From assembly GCF_040760005.1 (NCBI RefSeq), contig NZ_CP099760.1, positions 4,459,501-4,523,500 on the forward strand: a stretch of DNA of 64,000 nt, read 5' to 3'. Positions 55,980 through 64,000 of the stretch are shown here, piece by piece. This DNA is from Pseudomonas sp. stari2. GTDB lineage: Bacteria > Pseudomonadota > Gammaproteobacteria > Pseudomonadales > Pseudomonadaceae. The notes beneath the pieces are model-generated. The model searched no databases. It had not been told where the DNA came from and saw nothing but the letters and a program-made list of their open reading frames with translations. The translations under genes and the position numbers were made by a program. Positions within the stretch are counted from its first letter, which is position 1; each line of letters starts with the position of its first letter.

Positions 55980-57753
55980 TCGAAGCCAGATGCCCATCAC
56001 TGAACTGCAACGCCGCCAACCGCGCATACAGCGGATTGCTCGCGATCAGCTCCTGATGCGTACCGATCGCCACCAGTTTGCCCTGGTCCATCACCGCAAT
56101 CCGGTCGGCGTTTTTCACCGTGGCCAAGCGGTGGGCGATTACCAGCGTGGTGCGGTTTTGCATCAGGCTGGGCAGGGCTTGCTGGATCAGGTGTTCGCTC
56201 TGGGCGTCGAGGGCGCTGGTGGCTTCGTCCAGCAGCAGGATCGGCGCGTCGACCAACAACGCCCGGGCGATGGCCAGACGCTGGCGTTGTCCGCCTGACA
56301 GGCCAAGACCGCCATCGCCCAGGTGGGTCTGGTAGCCGTCGGGCATTTGCTCGATGAAGTCGTGGGCGTGGGCGATTTTCGCGGCTTCCCGCACCTGCTC
56401 CAAGGTGGCGGTCGGGCAGCCGTAGCGAATGTTTTCTTCAACGCTGCCGAAGAACAGCGCCGGAGTCTGCGAAACCAGTGCAAAGCAGCGGCGCAGGTCA
56501 AGCGGATCAAGGCTTGTAAGCGGCACGCCATCAATCAGGATTTGCCCTTCGCGCGGATCGTAGAAGCGCAGCAGCAAGTCATACACCGTGGACTTGCCCG
56601 CACCGGACGGACCTACAAGCGCGAGGGTTTCGCCCGCGTTGACTGTCAGACTCAAGCCGTCAACGGCAAAGCTTTGGGGACGCGAAGGGTAGGAAAAGCG
56701 CACGTCCTGCAACGCCAGCTCGCCTTTGATCCGCTCCGGCAAGGTCACCAATCCGTCTTTCGGCGGCTGGATAATGTTCTCCGAACGCAGTAGTTCGGCG
56801 ATGCGCTCGGCGGCACCGGCAGCACGCTGCAATTCTCCGATCACTTCGCTCAACGTGCCAAAGGCACTGCCGACGATCAGGCTGTAGAACACGAACGCCG
56901 CCAGCTCACCGGCAGAAATCCGCCCGGCAATCACGTCCATGCCGCCGACCCACAACATTACCGCGACAGCACCGAGCACCAGCACGATCACCAGCGTAAT
57001 CAGCCAGGCCCGTTGGAAAATTCTTTTTCGCGCAGTCTCGAACGCCTGCTCGACCGTCGAGGCAAATCGCTGTTCGTCCTGCACCTGATGGTTATAGGCC
57101 TGAACGGTCTTGATCTGACCGAGGGTTTCCGAGACATAGCTGCCAATGTCGGCGATCCGGTCCTGACTCAGCCGCGAGAGATTACGCACGCGGCGTCCGA
57201 AAATCAGGATCGGCGCAATCACCAGTGGCAGCGCAATCACCACGATACTGGTGAGCTTGGCATTGGTGATGAACAGCAGCACGACGCCGCCGATGACCAT
57301 CAGCAGATTGCGCAGGAACAGAGACAGCGACGAACCGATCACCGATTGCAGCAACGTCGTGTCAGCGGTCAGGCGCGACTGGATTTCCGAACTGCGATTG
57401 TCCTCGTAGAACCCGGGATGCAGGTACACCAGATGGTTGAACACCTGCCGACGGATGTCAGCCACCACCCGCTCGCCGATCCATGACACCAGATAGAACC
57501 GGGCAAAAGTGCCGACCGCGAGCCCCAGCACCAAGAGCATGAACAGGCCAATGGACTGGTTGAGCAGATGCGGCGACTGGGTCATGAAGCCCTGATCGAC
57601 CAGCAGCTTGATGCCCTGCCCCATCGACAAGGTGATGCCGGCCGTGACGATCAGCGCGAGCAACGCACCGAAGGCCGGCCAGCGATAGGGCGCAAGAAAA
57701 TGACTGGTCAGGCGCAGGGCCCGGCGATGTCGCGAGGAAAGCATCGGGATCAT
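55960..57753 (-). CDS. ABC exporter with fused membrane and ATPase domains (MsbA/multidrug-like)
   Basis: A 597-residue half-transporter working as a dimer. Six membrane segments in residues 25-320, with a cytoplasmic loop IVADIRRQVFNHLVYLHPGFYEDNRSSEIQSRLTADT typical of MsbA-like exporters, then the ATPase: Walker A GPSGAGKSTVYDLLLRFYDP, signature LSGGQRQRLAIARALL, Walker B ILLLDEATSALD, H-loop AHR. It likely exports lipids or drugs; the substrate is unknown. The ATG at 57753 lacks a clear ribosome site; an ATG at 57744 is possible. Single gene. Confidence 0.85.
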   Translation of the reverse strand: MIPMLSSRHRRALRLTSHFLAPYRWPAFGALLALIVTAGITLSMGQGIKLLVDQGFMTQSPHLLNQSIGLFMLLVLGLAVGTFARFYLVSWIGERVVADIRRQVFNHLVYLHPGFYEDNRSSEIQSRLTADTTLLQSVIGSSLSLFLRNLLMVIGGVVLLFITNAKLTSIVVIALPLVIAPILIFGRRVRNLSRLSQDRIADIGSYVSETLGQIKTVQAYNHQVQDEQRFASTVEQAFETARKRIFQRAWLITLVIVLVLGAVAVMLWVGGMDVIAGRISAGELAAFVFYSLIVGSAFGTLSEVIGELQRAAGAAERIAELLRSENIIQPPKDGLVTLPERIKGELALQDVRFSYPSRPQSFAVDGLSLTVNAGETLALVGPSGAGKSTVYDLLLRFYDPREGQILIDGVPLTSLDPLDLRRCFALVSQTPALFFGSVEENIRYGCPTATLEQVREAAKIAHAHDFIEQMPDGYQTHLGDGGLGLSGGQRQRLAIARALLVDAPILLLDEATSALDAQSEHLIQQALPSLMQNRTTLVIAHRLATVKNADRIAVMDQGKLVAIGTHQELIASNPLYARLAALQFSDGHLASTDQVTD

Positions 57754-58011
57754 TCAGGTTCACGTCGTGTGCTGATTAATGGGGCCAGCCTGGACACTCA
57801 ATGGGGTGGAACTCTGCAAATCACAATGAGTCAGGTTAATTATGACCGGCCAGACTACCCCCTAGATGCTATCGGTCTAATGTCCGGGTTGAGACGAACG
57901 GTCAATTCTGCTTGAGTGAAGATACCGTTCCGGAAAGATCGAAGGGAGTTGTCACAGCCTGGTCACCTGACGGTTTTATTGTGCTTACACAACCTGATGA
58001 GGAGACAGGCC

Positions 58012-58191
58012 ATGTCCTTGCAACACAGCAGCGACGACAAGATTCAAGTGATCCGCACCAAGCCCGGCCAACCTCTGGGTTGCTCGATTATCGATAAGGA
58101 TGGGCGCGAAGTGCCAATCACTGAAGACATGATCCAGGACGCTTGCCGCGAACTGGAGAAGCGATTGGTCAAGCCTGCCGAACAAAAGTGA
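58012..58191 (+). CDS. PA1571 family small protein
   Basis: A 59-residue soluble protein, MSLQHSSDDKIQVIRTKPGQ then LGCSIIDKDGREVPITEDMIQDACRELEKRL, a conserved small pseudomonad family of unknown function. GAGGAGA lies 6 bases before the ATG at 58012; upstream in-frame starts are not homologous. Its own terminator follows. The 258 bases before it hold its promoter and that of the divergent exporter; I recognise no operator there. Confidence 0.8.
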   Translation: MSLQHSSDDKIQVIRTKPGQPLGCSIIDKDGREVPITEDMIQDACRELEKRLVKPAEQK

Positions 58192-58210
58192 TGTAGCCAC
58201 CGTCTTCCTG

Positions 58211-58237
58211 ACCCGGCCCCTGTAGGCCGGGTTTTTT
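58211..58237 (+). terminator. Intrinsic terminator after the PA1571-family gene
   Basis: ACCCGGCC, loop CCTGTA, GGCCGGGT and six T residues. Confidence 0.9.
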
Positions 58238-58248
58238 CTGCCCGCGGT

Positions 58249-59391
58249 TTATACGGCCAAAGCGCCCAGTGCCGTCACGATCTGCTGCAACGCTGGCGAA
58301 TCACCGTCGATCCGCACTTTCAGCCCTTCGATCTCGCGACGTGCCGGATATTGTTTGCGCAATACATCGAAAGCCGCACGTTGCTCACCGACGCTACCCA
58401 ACAGGGTGCGACGGAAATCTGCATCATCCCGGCGCGGGTCGTACACGCCACGGCACAACATCGCCAATACCCAGGCCGGATCGCTGTCGGCATGCAGCGA
58501 AACTTCCGACAACCACGGTGCGGGCAACAGATCGCCGAGCTGAATGCTGGCCGGTTGGCCGATGAAGTCACAGTACGCCTGATAGATCTGCGCCGTGCCG
58601 CGTTGCTTGCCATCGAGGCTGTAACCGGCGATATGCGGGGTCGCCAGCACACAGAGTTCGGCCAGCGCCACATCGACTTCAGGCTCGGCTTCCCACACAT
58701 CGAGGACCGCTTGCAGGTCTTCACGCTCCAGCAGCACTTCGCGCAACGCGGCGTTATCCACCACCGGACCACGGGCGGCATTGATCAGCCAGGCGCCGGG
58801 CTTGAGTTGCTGCAAACGTTGCTCGTCGAACAAGTGCCAGGTCGCGCCTTCACCACTGCGGGTCAGCGGGGTGTGCAGACTGATCACGTCGCACTGCGCG
58901 ATGATCTGCTCCAGGCTGACATAGTCGCCGCCCTCGGCCGCCTGACGCGGCGGATCGCAGACTTTCACGTTCCAGCCCAACCCTTTCAGCACCTTGATCA
59001 AGCGACCGCCCACTTCACCGGCGCCGATCACGCCATAGGTGCGTTCACTCAAATCGACACCTTCGATTTCAGCCAGGGTCATCAGGCTGCCCAGCACATA
59101 ATCCACCACACCACGAGCATTGCAGCCCGGCGCGCTGGACCAGGTGATGCCGGCCTCGTTGAAGTATTCGAGATCCAGATGATCGGTGCCGATGGTGCAG
59201 GTGCCGACAAAACGCACCTTGCTGCCTTCGAGCAACGCGCGGTTGACGTTGGTCACCGAGCGCACCAGCAACACGTCGGCCTGTTCGACCGTGGCCCGGT
59301 CAATGGAACGGCCCGGCACCCGGCGGATCTCGCCGAAACCGGCAAAAAAGGCATCGAGCAGCGGGATATTTTCGTCGGCAACAATCAGCAT
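58249..59391 (-). CDS. pdxB: Erythronate-4-phosphate dehydrogenase
   Basis: A 380-residue NAD-dependent 2-hydroxyacid dehydrogenase of pyridoxal-phosphate biosynthesis. [16 protein letters not shown] is the PdxB N-terminus. [31 protein letters not shown] is the nucleotide fold, [14 protein letters not shown] the catalytic Arg loop, and [12 protein letters not shown] plus [12 protein letters not shown] the Glu and His of the triad. The C-terminal about 90 residues form the PdxB dimerisation domain. AAGGAG 9 bases before the ATG. It diverges from the MATE gene. Confidence 0.95.
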   Translation of the reverse strand: MLIVADENIPLLDAFFAGFGEIRRVPGRSIDRATVEQADVLLVRSVTNVNRALLEGSKVRFVGTCTIGTDHLDLEYFNEAGITWSSAPGCNARGVVDYVLGSLMTLAEIEGVDLSERTYGVIGAGEVGGRLIKVLKGLGWNVKVCDPPRQAAEGGDYVSLEQIIAQCDVISLHTPLTRSGEGATWHLFDEQRLQQLKPGAWLINAARGPVVDNAALREVLLEREDLQAVLDVWEAEPEVDVALAELCVLATPHIAGYSLDGKQRGTAQIYQAYCDFIGQPASIQLGDLLPAPWLSEVSLHADSDPAWVLAMLCRGVYDPRRDDADFRRTLLGSVGEQRAAFDVLRKQYPARREIEGLKVRIDGDSPALQQIVTALGALAV

Positions 59392-59550
59392 GGCGGGGCT
59401 CCTTGGGCGGATCGGCAGTGTAGGCGCTGAGACTGCGATGAGCCAGCAGGCTGTTGATTACAAATCCACAACAGAGGATTTTTCCTGACCGTAACGTCAG
59501 CGGCGTAGAATGCCCGGCCTTGCGCATCAACCCCTGTGGACGCTTTGCCT

Positions 59551-60960
59551 GTGAACTCCGTAACCGAACGCCCTGACGCCGTTTCCCTCAACCGCCCTGC
59601 CCGGGTTCGCCTGGAGCTGAAAAATCTGCTCGGTCTGGCACTGCCGATCATGATCGCGCAGCTGGCAACCACCGCCATGGGCTTCGTCGATGCGGTGATG
59701 GCCGGGCGCGTCGGGCCAAAGGATCTGGCGGCCGTGGCACTGGGCAACTCGATCTGGGTACCGGTGTTTCTGCTGATGACCGGCACCCTGCTGGCCACCA
59801 CGCCGAAAGTCGCCCAGCGCTTCGGCGCCGGCACCCACAGCGAGATCGGCCCGATCGTGCGTCAGGCCCTGTGGCTGGCGCTGGTGGTCGGACTGATGGC
59901 GACCACCCTGCTGTTCTGCGCTGAACCGATCCTGCACCTGATGAAAGTCGATCCGGAACTGATCGGCCCGTGCATGCAGTACCTGCACGGCATCGCCAGC
60001 GGTCTGCCAGCGGTGGCGTTCTACCATGTGCTGCGCTGCACCAGTGACGGCCTCGGCCGCACCCGGCCGGCGATGGTGCTGGGCCTGTGTGGCCTGGCGC
60101 TGAACATTCCGCTGAACTACGTGTTCATTTACGGTCACTTCGGCGTGCCGGCCATGGGCGGCGTCGGTTGCGGCTGGGCCACGGCGATCGTGATGTGGGT
60201 GATGGCGCTGGGCCTGGCCGGTTATGAGCGCTGGGCGCCAGCCTACAAGTCGAGCGAACTGTTCAGCCGTTTCGACTGGCCGCAATGGGCGGTGATCAAG
60301 CGTCTGCTGGCCATCGGTCTGCCGATTGGCATCGCGGTGTTTGCCGAGTCGAGCATTTTCGCGGTGATCGCGCTGCTGATCGGCAGCCTCGGCGCCACGG
60401 TGGTGGCCGGGCATCAGATCGCGCTGAACGTCAGCTCGCTGGTGTTCATGATTCCGTATTCATTGGGTATGGCCGTGACCGTACGGGTCGGCCAGGCTTT
60501 GGGCCGTGAAGAACCTCGCGAAGCGCGTTTTGCGGCAGGTGTCGGCATGGGCACCGCGCTGGCCTACGCCTGCCTGTCGGCGAGCATGATGTTGCTGATG
60601 CGCGAACACATTGCAGCGATCTACACCTCGGATCCGATGGTGATTCACATCGCCGCGATGCTGATCGTGTATTCGGCGCTGTTCCAGTTCTCCGACGCGA
60701 TCCAGGTAACCGCCGCTGGCGCCCTGCGCGGTTATCAGGACACGCGGGTGACGATGATCCTGACCCTGTTCGCCTACTGGGGCATCGGCCTGCCGGTGGG
60801 TTACGCCCTCGGCCTGACCGACTGGTTCGGCGAGCCACGCGGCCCGAGCGGCTTGTGGGAAGGCCTGATCGTAGGCTTGAGCTGCGCGGCGCTGATGCTG
60901 TCGATCCGCCTGACACGCAGCGCACGCAAACGCATTCGCATCAGCCGCTCGATGGGGTGA
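59551..60960 (+). CDS. pmpM: MATE-family multidrug efflux pump (NorM/PmpM-like)
   Basis: A 469-residue inner-membrane protein with about 12 segments in two homologous halves. LALPIMIAQLATTAMGFVDAVMAGRVGPKDLAAVALGNSIW is the MATE N-terminal signature, and the second half repeats it at LAIGLPIGIAVFAESSIFAVIALLIGSLGATVVAGHQIALN. It exports cationic drugs in exchange for H+ or Na+. Start at GTG 59551 (MNSVTERPDAV) is preferred to a GTG at 59536; both have weak ribosome sites. Terminator follows. Confidence 0.88.
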   Translation: MNSVTERPDAVSLNRPARVRLELKNLLGLALPIMIAQLATTAMGFVDAVMAGRVGPKDLAAVALGNSIWVPVFLLMTGTLLATTPKVAQRFGAGTHSEIGPIVRQALWLALVVGLMATTLLFCAEPILHLMKVDPELIGPCMQYLHGIASGLPAVAFYHVLRCTSDGLGRTRPAMVLGLCGLALNIPLNYVFIYGHFGVPAMGGVGCGWATAIVMWVMALGLAGYERWAPAYKSSELFSRFDWPQWAVIKRLLAIGLPIGIAVFAESSIFAVIALLIGSLGATVVAGHQIALNVSSLVFMIPYSLGMAVTVRVGQALGREEPREARFAAGVGMGTALAYACLSASMMLLMREHIAAIYTSDPMVIHIAAMLIVYSALFQFSDAIQVTAAGALRGYQDTRVTMILTLFAYWGIGLPVGYALGLTDWFGEPRGPSGLWEGLIVGLSCAALMLSIRLTRSARKRIRISRSMG

Positions 60961-60968
60961 CCGGCCAT

Positions 60969-61001
60969 AAAAAAAGACCTGCACATGCAGGTCTTTTTTT
61001 T
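60969..61001. terminator. Bidirectional intrinsic terminator
   Basis: AAAAAAAGACCTGCA-CA-TGCAGGTCTTTTTTTT between the converging pmpM and tusA. Confidence 0.93.
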
Positions 61002-61010
61002 GCCTTCCGA

Positions 61011-61262
61011 TCAACCGGACTTCTTGCGAATCCAGTACAGATAGGTCCCGGCCTCTTCGTGCTGCCCCACCAGTTCATGGTCGAGAAACACACAGAACTT
61101 GGGGATGTCGCGGCGGGTCGACGGGTCGGTGGCGATCACCTTGAGCAGGCCGCCGGGCACCAGGTCACGGATGTGCTGGTGCAGCATCATCACCGGCTCC
61201 GGGCAGTTGAGGCCCGTAGCGTCGAGGGTACCGTCGACCGGCGTATTGATCATTTCACTCAT
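61011..61262 (-). CDS. tusA: Sulfur carrier protein TusA
   Basis: An 83-residue sulfurtransferase. [22 protein letters not shown] contains the active Cys20 in the CPxP-like motif (CPEP), and [27 protein letters not shown] is the family core. It receives persulfide sulfur from IscS and passes it on for the 2-thiolation of tRNA uridines. AGGAG before the ATG at 61262. It lies 65 bases downstream of the rlmM stop on the same strand. Confidence 0.95.
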
Positions 61263-61327
61263 GATTCACTCCTGAAACTGGCCGGCATTGTCGCCCAATG
61301 CCGGGTGTTCGGTCACCTGTCGCGCGC

Positions 61328-62401
61328 TCAGCGGGCCTTGGCTTTTTTCACGTCATGGCGGCGCAAATGGCAGGTCACTTCCTCACGGTCGTGGTACAGC
61401 TGCTTGCAGCCGATATCGACTTTGATCCCGCGGGCCTTGAAACCATCAGCGATGCGTTCGAGCAGACGCTTCACTTCGGCGTAACGCTGCTTCATCGGTA
61501 ACTTGAGGTTGACCACCGCTTCCCGGCAATGCCCCTCGCCGATCCATTCTTCGAGCATCGCGGCGTTGCGCGCCGGTTTCTCGACGATGTCGCAGACCAT
61601 CCAGTCCACCGGCTGCTTGGGCTTGAAGGTGAAACCGTCGGCCATCAAATGCTGCACCAGACCGGTGTCCATCAGGCTTTCGGCCATCGGGCCGTTATCG
61701 ATGGCCGTCACCAGCATGCCGCGATTGACCAGTTGCCAGGTCCAGCCACCCGGCGCCGCACCGAGGTCGACACCGGTCATGTCGCTGTGCAGGCGCTCGT
61801 CCCACTGATCCCGGGGGATAAAGTGGTGCCAGGCTTCTTCCAGCTTCAACGTGGAACGGCTCGGCGCCTCACGCGGAAACTTCAAACGCGGAATACCCAT
61901 GGGCCACATCGCCGAGTTTCCGGCATCGGCCAGACCGAGGAACACCTCACGGCCACTCTTGAAGGTCAGCAACAGGCGCGGTTTGCTGGCATCGTCCACC
62001 AGTTTGCCGGCGCCGGTCAGCGCCTTGCGCAGCGGGCCTTCGAACTTCTTGCAGAAATTCGACAGTTCCTTGCCGTCATTGGTGTCGACGACTTCCAGCC
62101 ACAGGCTGCCGCACACCGGGAATTCGGCCATATGCGCGAGGATCACGCTGATGCGGTCGGTTTCCGGCAGATCGATGAAAACCCCGCGGGCCCATTGGCG
62201 CGGGAAGATCAGCTCAGCGAAACGCTGGCCACGCATCAGGCGCTCGGCGCCGTCTTCTTCGGTGCAGACGAACTCGGCGCAAGCGGTCGCCGGCTTGGCC
62301 TTGGCGTAGCCGGCCACGTTCAGTTGGGCGGCGAGGTCGGAAATTTCCGAACAGACTTCGCCTTCGAAGCCCGGCCGGCAATGCATGAATAGGGTGTTCA
62401 T
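61328..62401 (-). CDS. rlmM: 23S rRNA 2'-O-ribose methyltransferase
   Basis: A 357-residue SAM-dependent enzyme that methylates the 2'-O of C2498 (E. coli numbering) in 23S rRNA. MNTLFMHCRPGFEGEVCSEI is the RlmM start, followed by a THUMP-like domain. The Rossmann domain carries TGVDLGAAPGGWTWQLVNRG (SAM loop), WMVCDIVEKP and NLKLPMKQRY with the catalytic Lys. The ATG at 62401 follows AGGAG. Upstream of tusA and divergent from acnA. Confidence 0.95.
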   Translation of the reverse strand: MNTLFMHCRPGFEGEVCSEISDLAAQLNVAGYAKAKPATACAEFVCTEEDGAERLMRGQRFAELIFPRQWARGVFIDLPETDRISVILAHMAEFPVCGSLWLEVVDTNDGKELSNFCKKFEGPLRKALTGAGKLVDDASKPRLLLTFKSGREVFLGLADAGNSAMWPMGIPRLKFPREAPSRSTLKLEEAWHHFIPRDQWDERLHSDMTGVDLGAAPGGWTWQLVNRGMLVTAIDNGPMAESLMDTGLVQHLMADGFTFKPKQPVDWMVCDIVEKPARNAAMLEEWIGEGHCREAVVNLKLPMKQRYAEVKRLLERIADGFKARGIKVDIGCKQLYHDREEVTCHLRRHDVKKAKAR

Positions 62402-62503
62402 TCTTACTCCTGGGCAGAGGGCGATCATTCATCCCCTGCGCGATGTCCAGGCTTGCGTCAAAGCAAAGCCTGTCACGAAAACCGGCGCATGATAGCCGAT
62501 GTC

Positions 62504-62517
62504 GGAACCTTGGTTCC
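62504..62517. repeat. Palindrome in the rlmM-acnA promoter region
   Basis: GGAACC-TT-GGTTCC lies in the 221-base divergent region. It could be an operator for acnA; no known consensus recognised. Confidence 0.3.
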
Positions 62518-62622
62518 TGTCATAGAGTCCAGTTATTAGCCAGCTACCTAAAACAGGGCTAAGTTTTAAGCTCTATTCGTCCCCTCAATCCGTAGCCGTG
62601 CGGATTCAAAGGAGTGATCGTA

Positions 62623-64000
62623 ATGCCGTCCCTCGATAGCCTGCACACCCTTAAGACCCTGAAAGTCGATGACAAGACTTACCACTATTTCAGCCTGCCG
62701 GATGCCGCCAAAACCTTGGGCGATCTCGACAAGCTGCCGATGTCGTTGAAAGTCCTGCTGGAAAACCTGCTGCGCTGGGAAGATGAAAAAACTGTCACCG
62801 GCGCCGACCTCAAGGCGATTGCCGCGTGGCTCAAGGAGCGTCGCTCCGACCGGGAAATCCAGTACCGCCCTGCCCGCGTGCTGATGCAGGACTTTACCGG
62901 CGTCCCCGCCGTGGTCGATCTGGCCGCGATGCGCGCCGCCATGGCCAAGGCCGGCGGCGATCCGCAGCGAATCAACCCGCTTTCACCGGTGGATCTGGTG
63001 ATCGACCACTCAGTGATGGTCGATAAATTCGCCAGCGCCAGTGCATTCGAACAGAACGTCGACATCGAAATGCAGCGCAACGGCGAACGCTACGCCTTCC
63101 TGCGCTGGGGCCAGAGCGCTTTCGACAACTTCAGCGTGGTGCCACCGGGCACCGGGATCTGCCACCAGGTCAACCTCGAATACCTCGGACGCACGGTGTG
63201 GACCAAGGACGAGGACGGCCGCACCTATGCCTTCCCCGACACGCTGGTCGGCACCGACTCCCACACCACCATGATCAACGGCCTCGGCGTACTCGGCTGG
63301 GGCGTCGGCGGGATCGAGGCGGAAGCCGCGATGCTCGGGCAACCGGTGTCGATGCTGATTCCCGAGGTGATCGGTTTCAAACTCACCGGCAAGCTCAAGG
63401 AAGGCATCACCGCCACCGACCTGGTGCTGACCGTGACCCAGATGCTGCGCAAGAAAGGCGTGGTCGGCAAATTCGTCGAGTTCTACGGCGACGGCCTCGC
63501 TGACCTGCCGCTGGCCGATCGCGCGACCATCGCCAACATGGCCCCGGAATATGGCGCGACCTGCGGCTTCTTCCCGGTCGATGACGTGACTCTCGAATAC
63601 CTGCGCCTTTCCGGTCGCCCCACCGAAGTGGTGAAACTGGTCGAGGCCTATACCAAGGCCCAGGGCCTGTGGCGCCTGCCCGGTCAGGAACCGGTGTTCA
63701 CCGACAGCCTGGCGCTGGACATGGGCAGCGTCGAAGCCAGCCTCGCCGGGCCGAAACGTCCGCAAGACCGGGTTTCCCTGCCGAATGTCGGTCAGGCGTT
63801 CAGCGACTTCCTCGACCTGCAATTCAAACCCACCAGCAAGGAAGAAGGACGTCTGGAAAGCGAAGGCGGCGGTGGCGTGGCGGTGGGCAATGCCGATCTG
63901 GTCGGCGAAACGGATTACGAGTACGACGGCCACACCTATCGCCTGAAAAACGGCGCGGTGGTGATTGCCGCGATCACCTCCTGCACCAACACCTCCAACC
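62623..64000 (+). CDS. acnA: Aconitate hydratase A, N-terminal part (runs off the right edge)
   Basis: The first 459 residues of an aconitase/IRP1-type enzyme, which isomerises citrate and isocitrate in the TCA cycle with a 4Fe-4S cluster. Recognised: [125 protein letters not shown], and at the edge [10 protein letters not shown] with the first cluster Cys. AAAGGAG precedes the ATG. The AcnA (rather than AcnB) type is clear from the sequence order. Confidence 0.95.
   Translation, partial: MPSLDSLHTLKTLKVDDKTYHYFSLPDAAKTLGDLDKLPMSLKVLLENLLRWEDEKTVTGADLKAIAAWLKERRSDREIQYRPARVLMQDFTGVPAVVDLAAMRAAMAKAGGDPQRINPLSPVDLVIDHSVMVDKFASASAFEQNVDIEMQRNGERYAFLRWGQSAFDNFSVVPPGTGICHQVNLEYLGRTVWTKDEDGRTYAFPDTLVGTDSHTTMINGLGVLGWGVGGIEAEAAMLGQPVSMLIPEVIGFKLTGKLKEGITATDLVLTVTQMLRKKGVVGKFVEFYGDGLADLPLADRATIANMAPEYGATCGFFPVDDVTLEYLRLSGRPTEVVKLVEAYTKAQGLWRLPGQEPVFTDSLALDMGSVEASLAGPKRPQDRVSLPNVGQAFSDFLDLQFKPTSKEEGRLESEGGGGVAVGNADLVGETDYEYDGHTYRLKNGAVVIAAITSCTNTSN

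Overview
The window looks like a chromosomal segment of a fluorescent-group Pseudomonas. The base composition is GC-rich. The gene order, as I recall it, runs parallel to P. aeruginosa PAO1 in two long blocks: tal-rssC-rssB-mlaA-HAD-DUF4404-queF-cupredoxin-copRS (PAO1 PA2796-PA2810 region) and lolCDE-pilZ-ugpQ-sth ... gap-mfd-csiV-mtip-nagZ-psrA-lexA-sulA-topA-fadAB-uspA-uup-slt (PA2986-PA3020 region). No tRNA, rRNA, insertion sequence, prophage or CRISPR array is visible.

Layout. Bases 1-12610 are an exopolysaccharide (EPS) locus: a partial galE at the left edge, galU with a small gene coding only a phosphomannomutase C-terminal-like domain, and a long minus-strand operon (wzb, wzc, one family 4 glycosyltransferase, a pyruvyltransferase, a flippase, a polymerase-like membrane protein, an acyltransferase and an SGNH esterase-like protein). 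A secreted glycoside hydrolase lies divergently upstream of wzb. Bases 12803-21321 hold transaldolase, the RssB/RssC partner-switching pair, mlaA, a HAD-like gene, DUF4404, queF and a copper-response module. Bases 21352-31579 hold the Lol lipoprotein exporter, a PilZ protein, a phosphodiesterase, the soluble transhydrogenase, an orphan ApbE, a carboxylate/proton symporter and GAPDH. Bases 31949-46765 are dominated by DNA repair and genome maintenance (mfd, a SWIM-SNF2 helicase, lexA-sulA, topA) plus cell-wall recycling (nagZ) and the fatty-acid regulator psrA. Bases 46865-64000 hold the fatty-acid beta-oxidation operon fadBA, a candidate small RNA, uspA, an ABC-F ATPase, slt, an ABC exporter, pdxB, a MATE pump, tusA, rlmM and the start of acnA.

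How it works together. GalU and GalE supply UDP-glucose and UDP-galactose to the EPS locus; the Wzc kinase and Wzb phosphatase control chain assembly; and the pyruvyl, acyl and esterase genes decorate the polymer. PsrA (41345-40638), whose promoter carries two perfect tandem PsrA-type boxes, probably controls fadBA 7 kb away. LexA, with two boxes in its own promoter, controls the lexA-sulA pair. A perfect Cop box lies between the cupredoxin gene and copRS.

The most interesting unexplained signal is a 15-bp element (CCGACTAAAAATAAC and variants). It occurs as an ordered pair in each of the two EPS promoter regions (417-460 and 11512-11576) and I do not recognise it. Others are the orphan phosphomannomutase domain-4 protein with an altered phosphate loop, an intrinsic terminator with no gene in front of it (candidate sRNA, about 50550-50708), and a terminator-like hairpin inside the lol operon.
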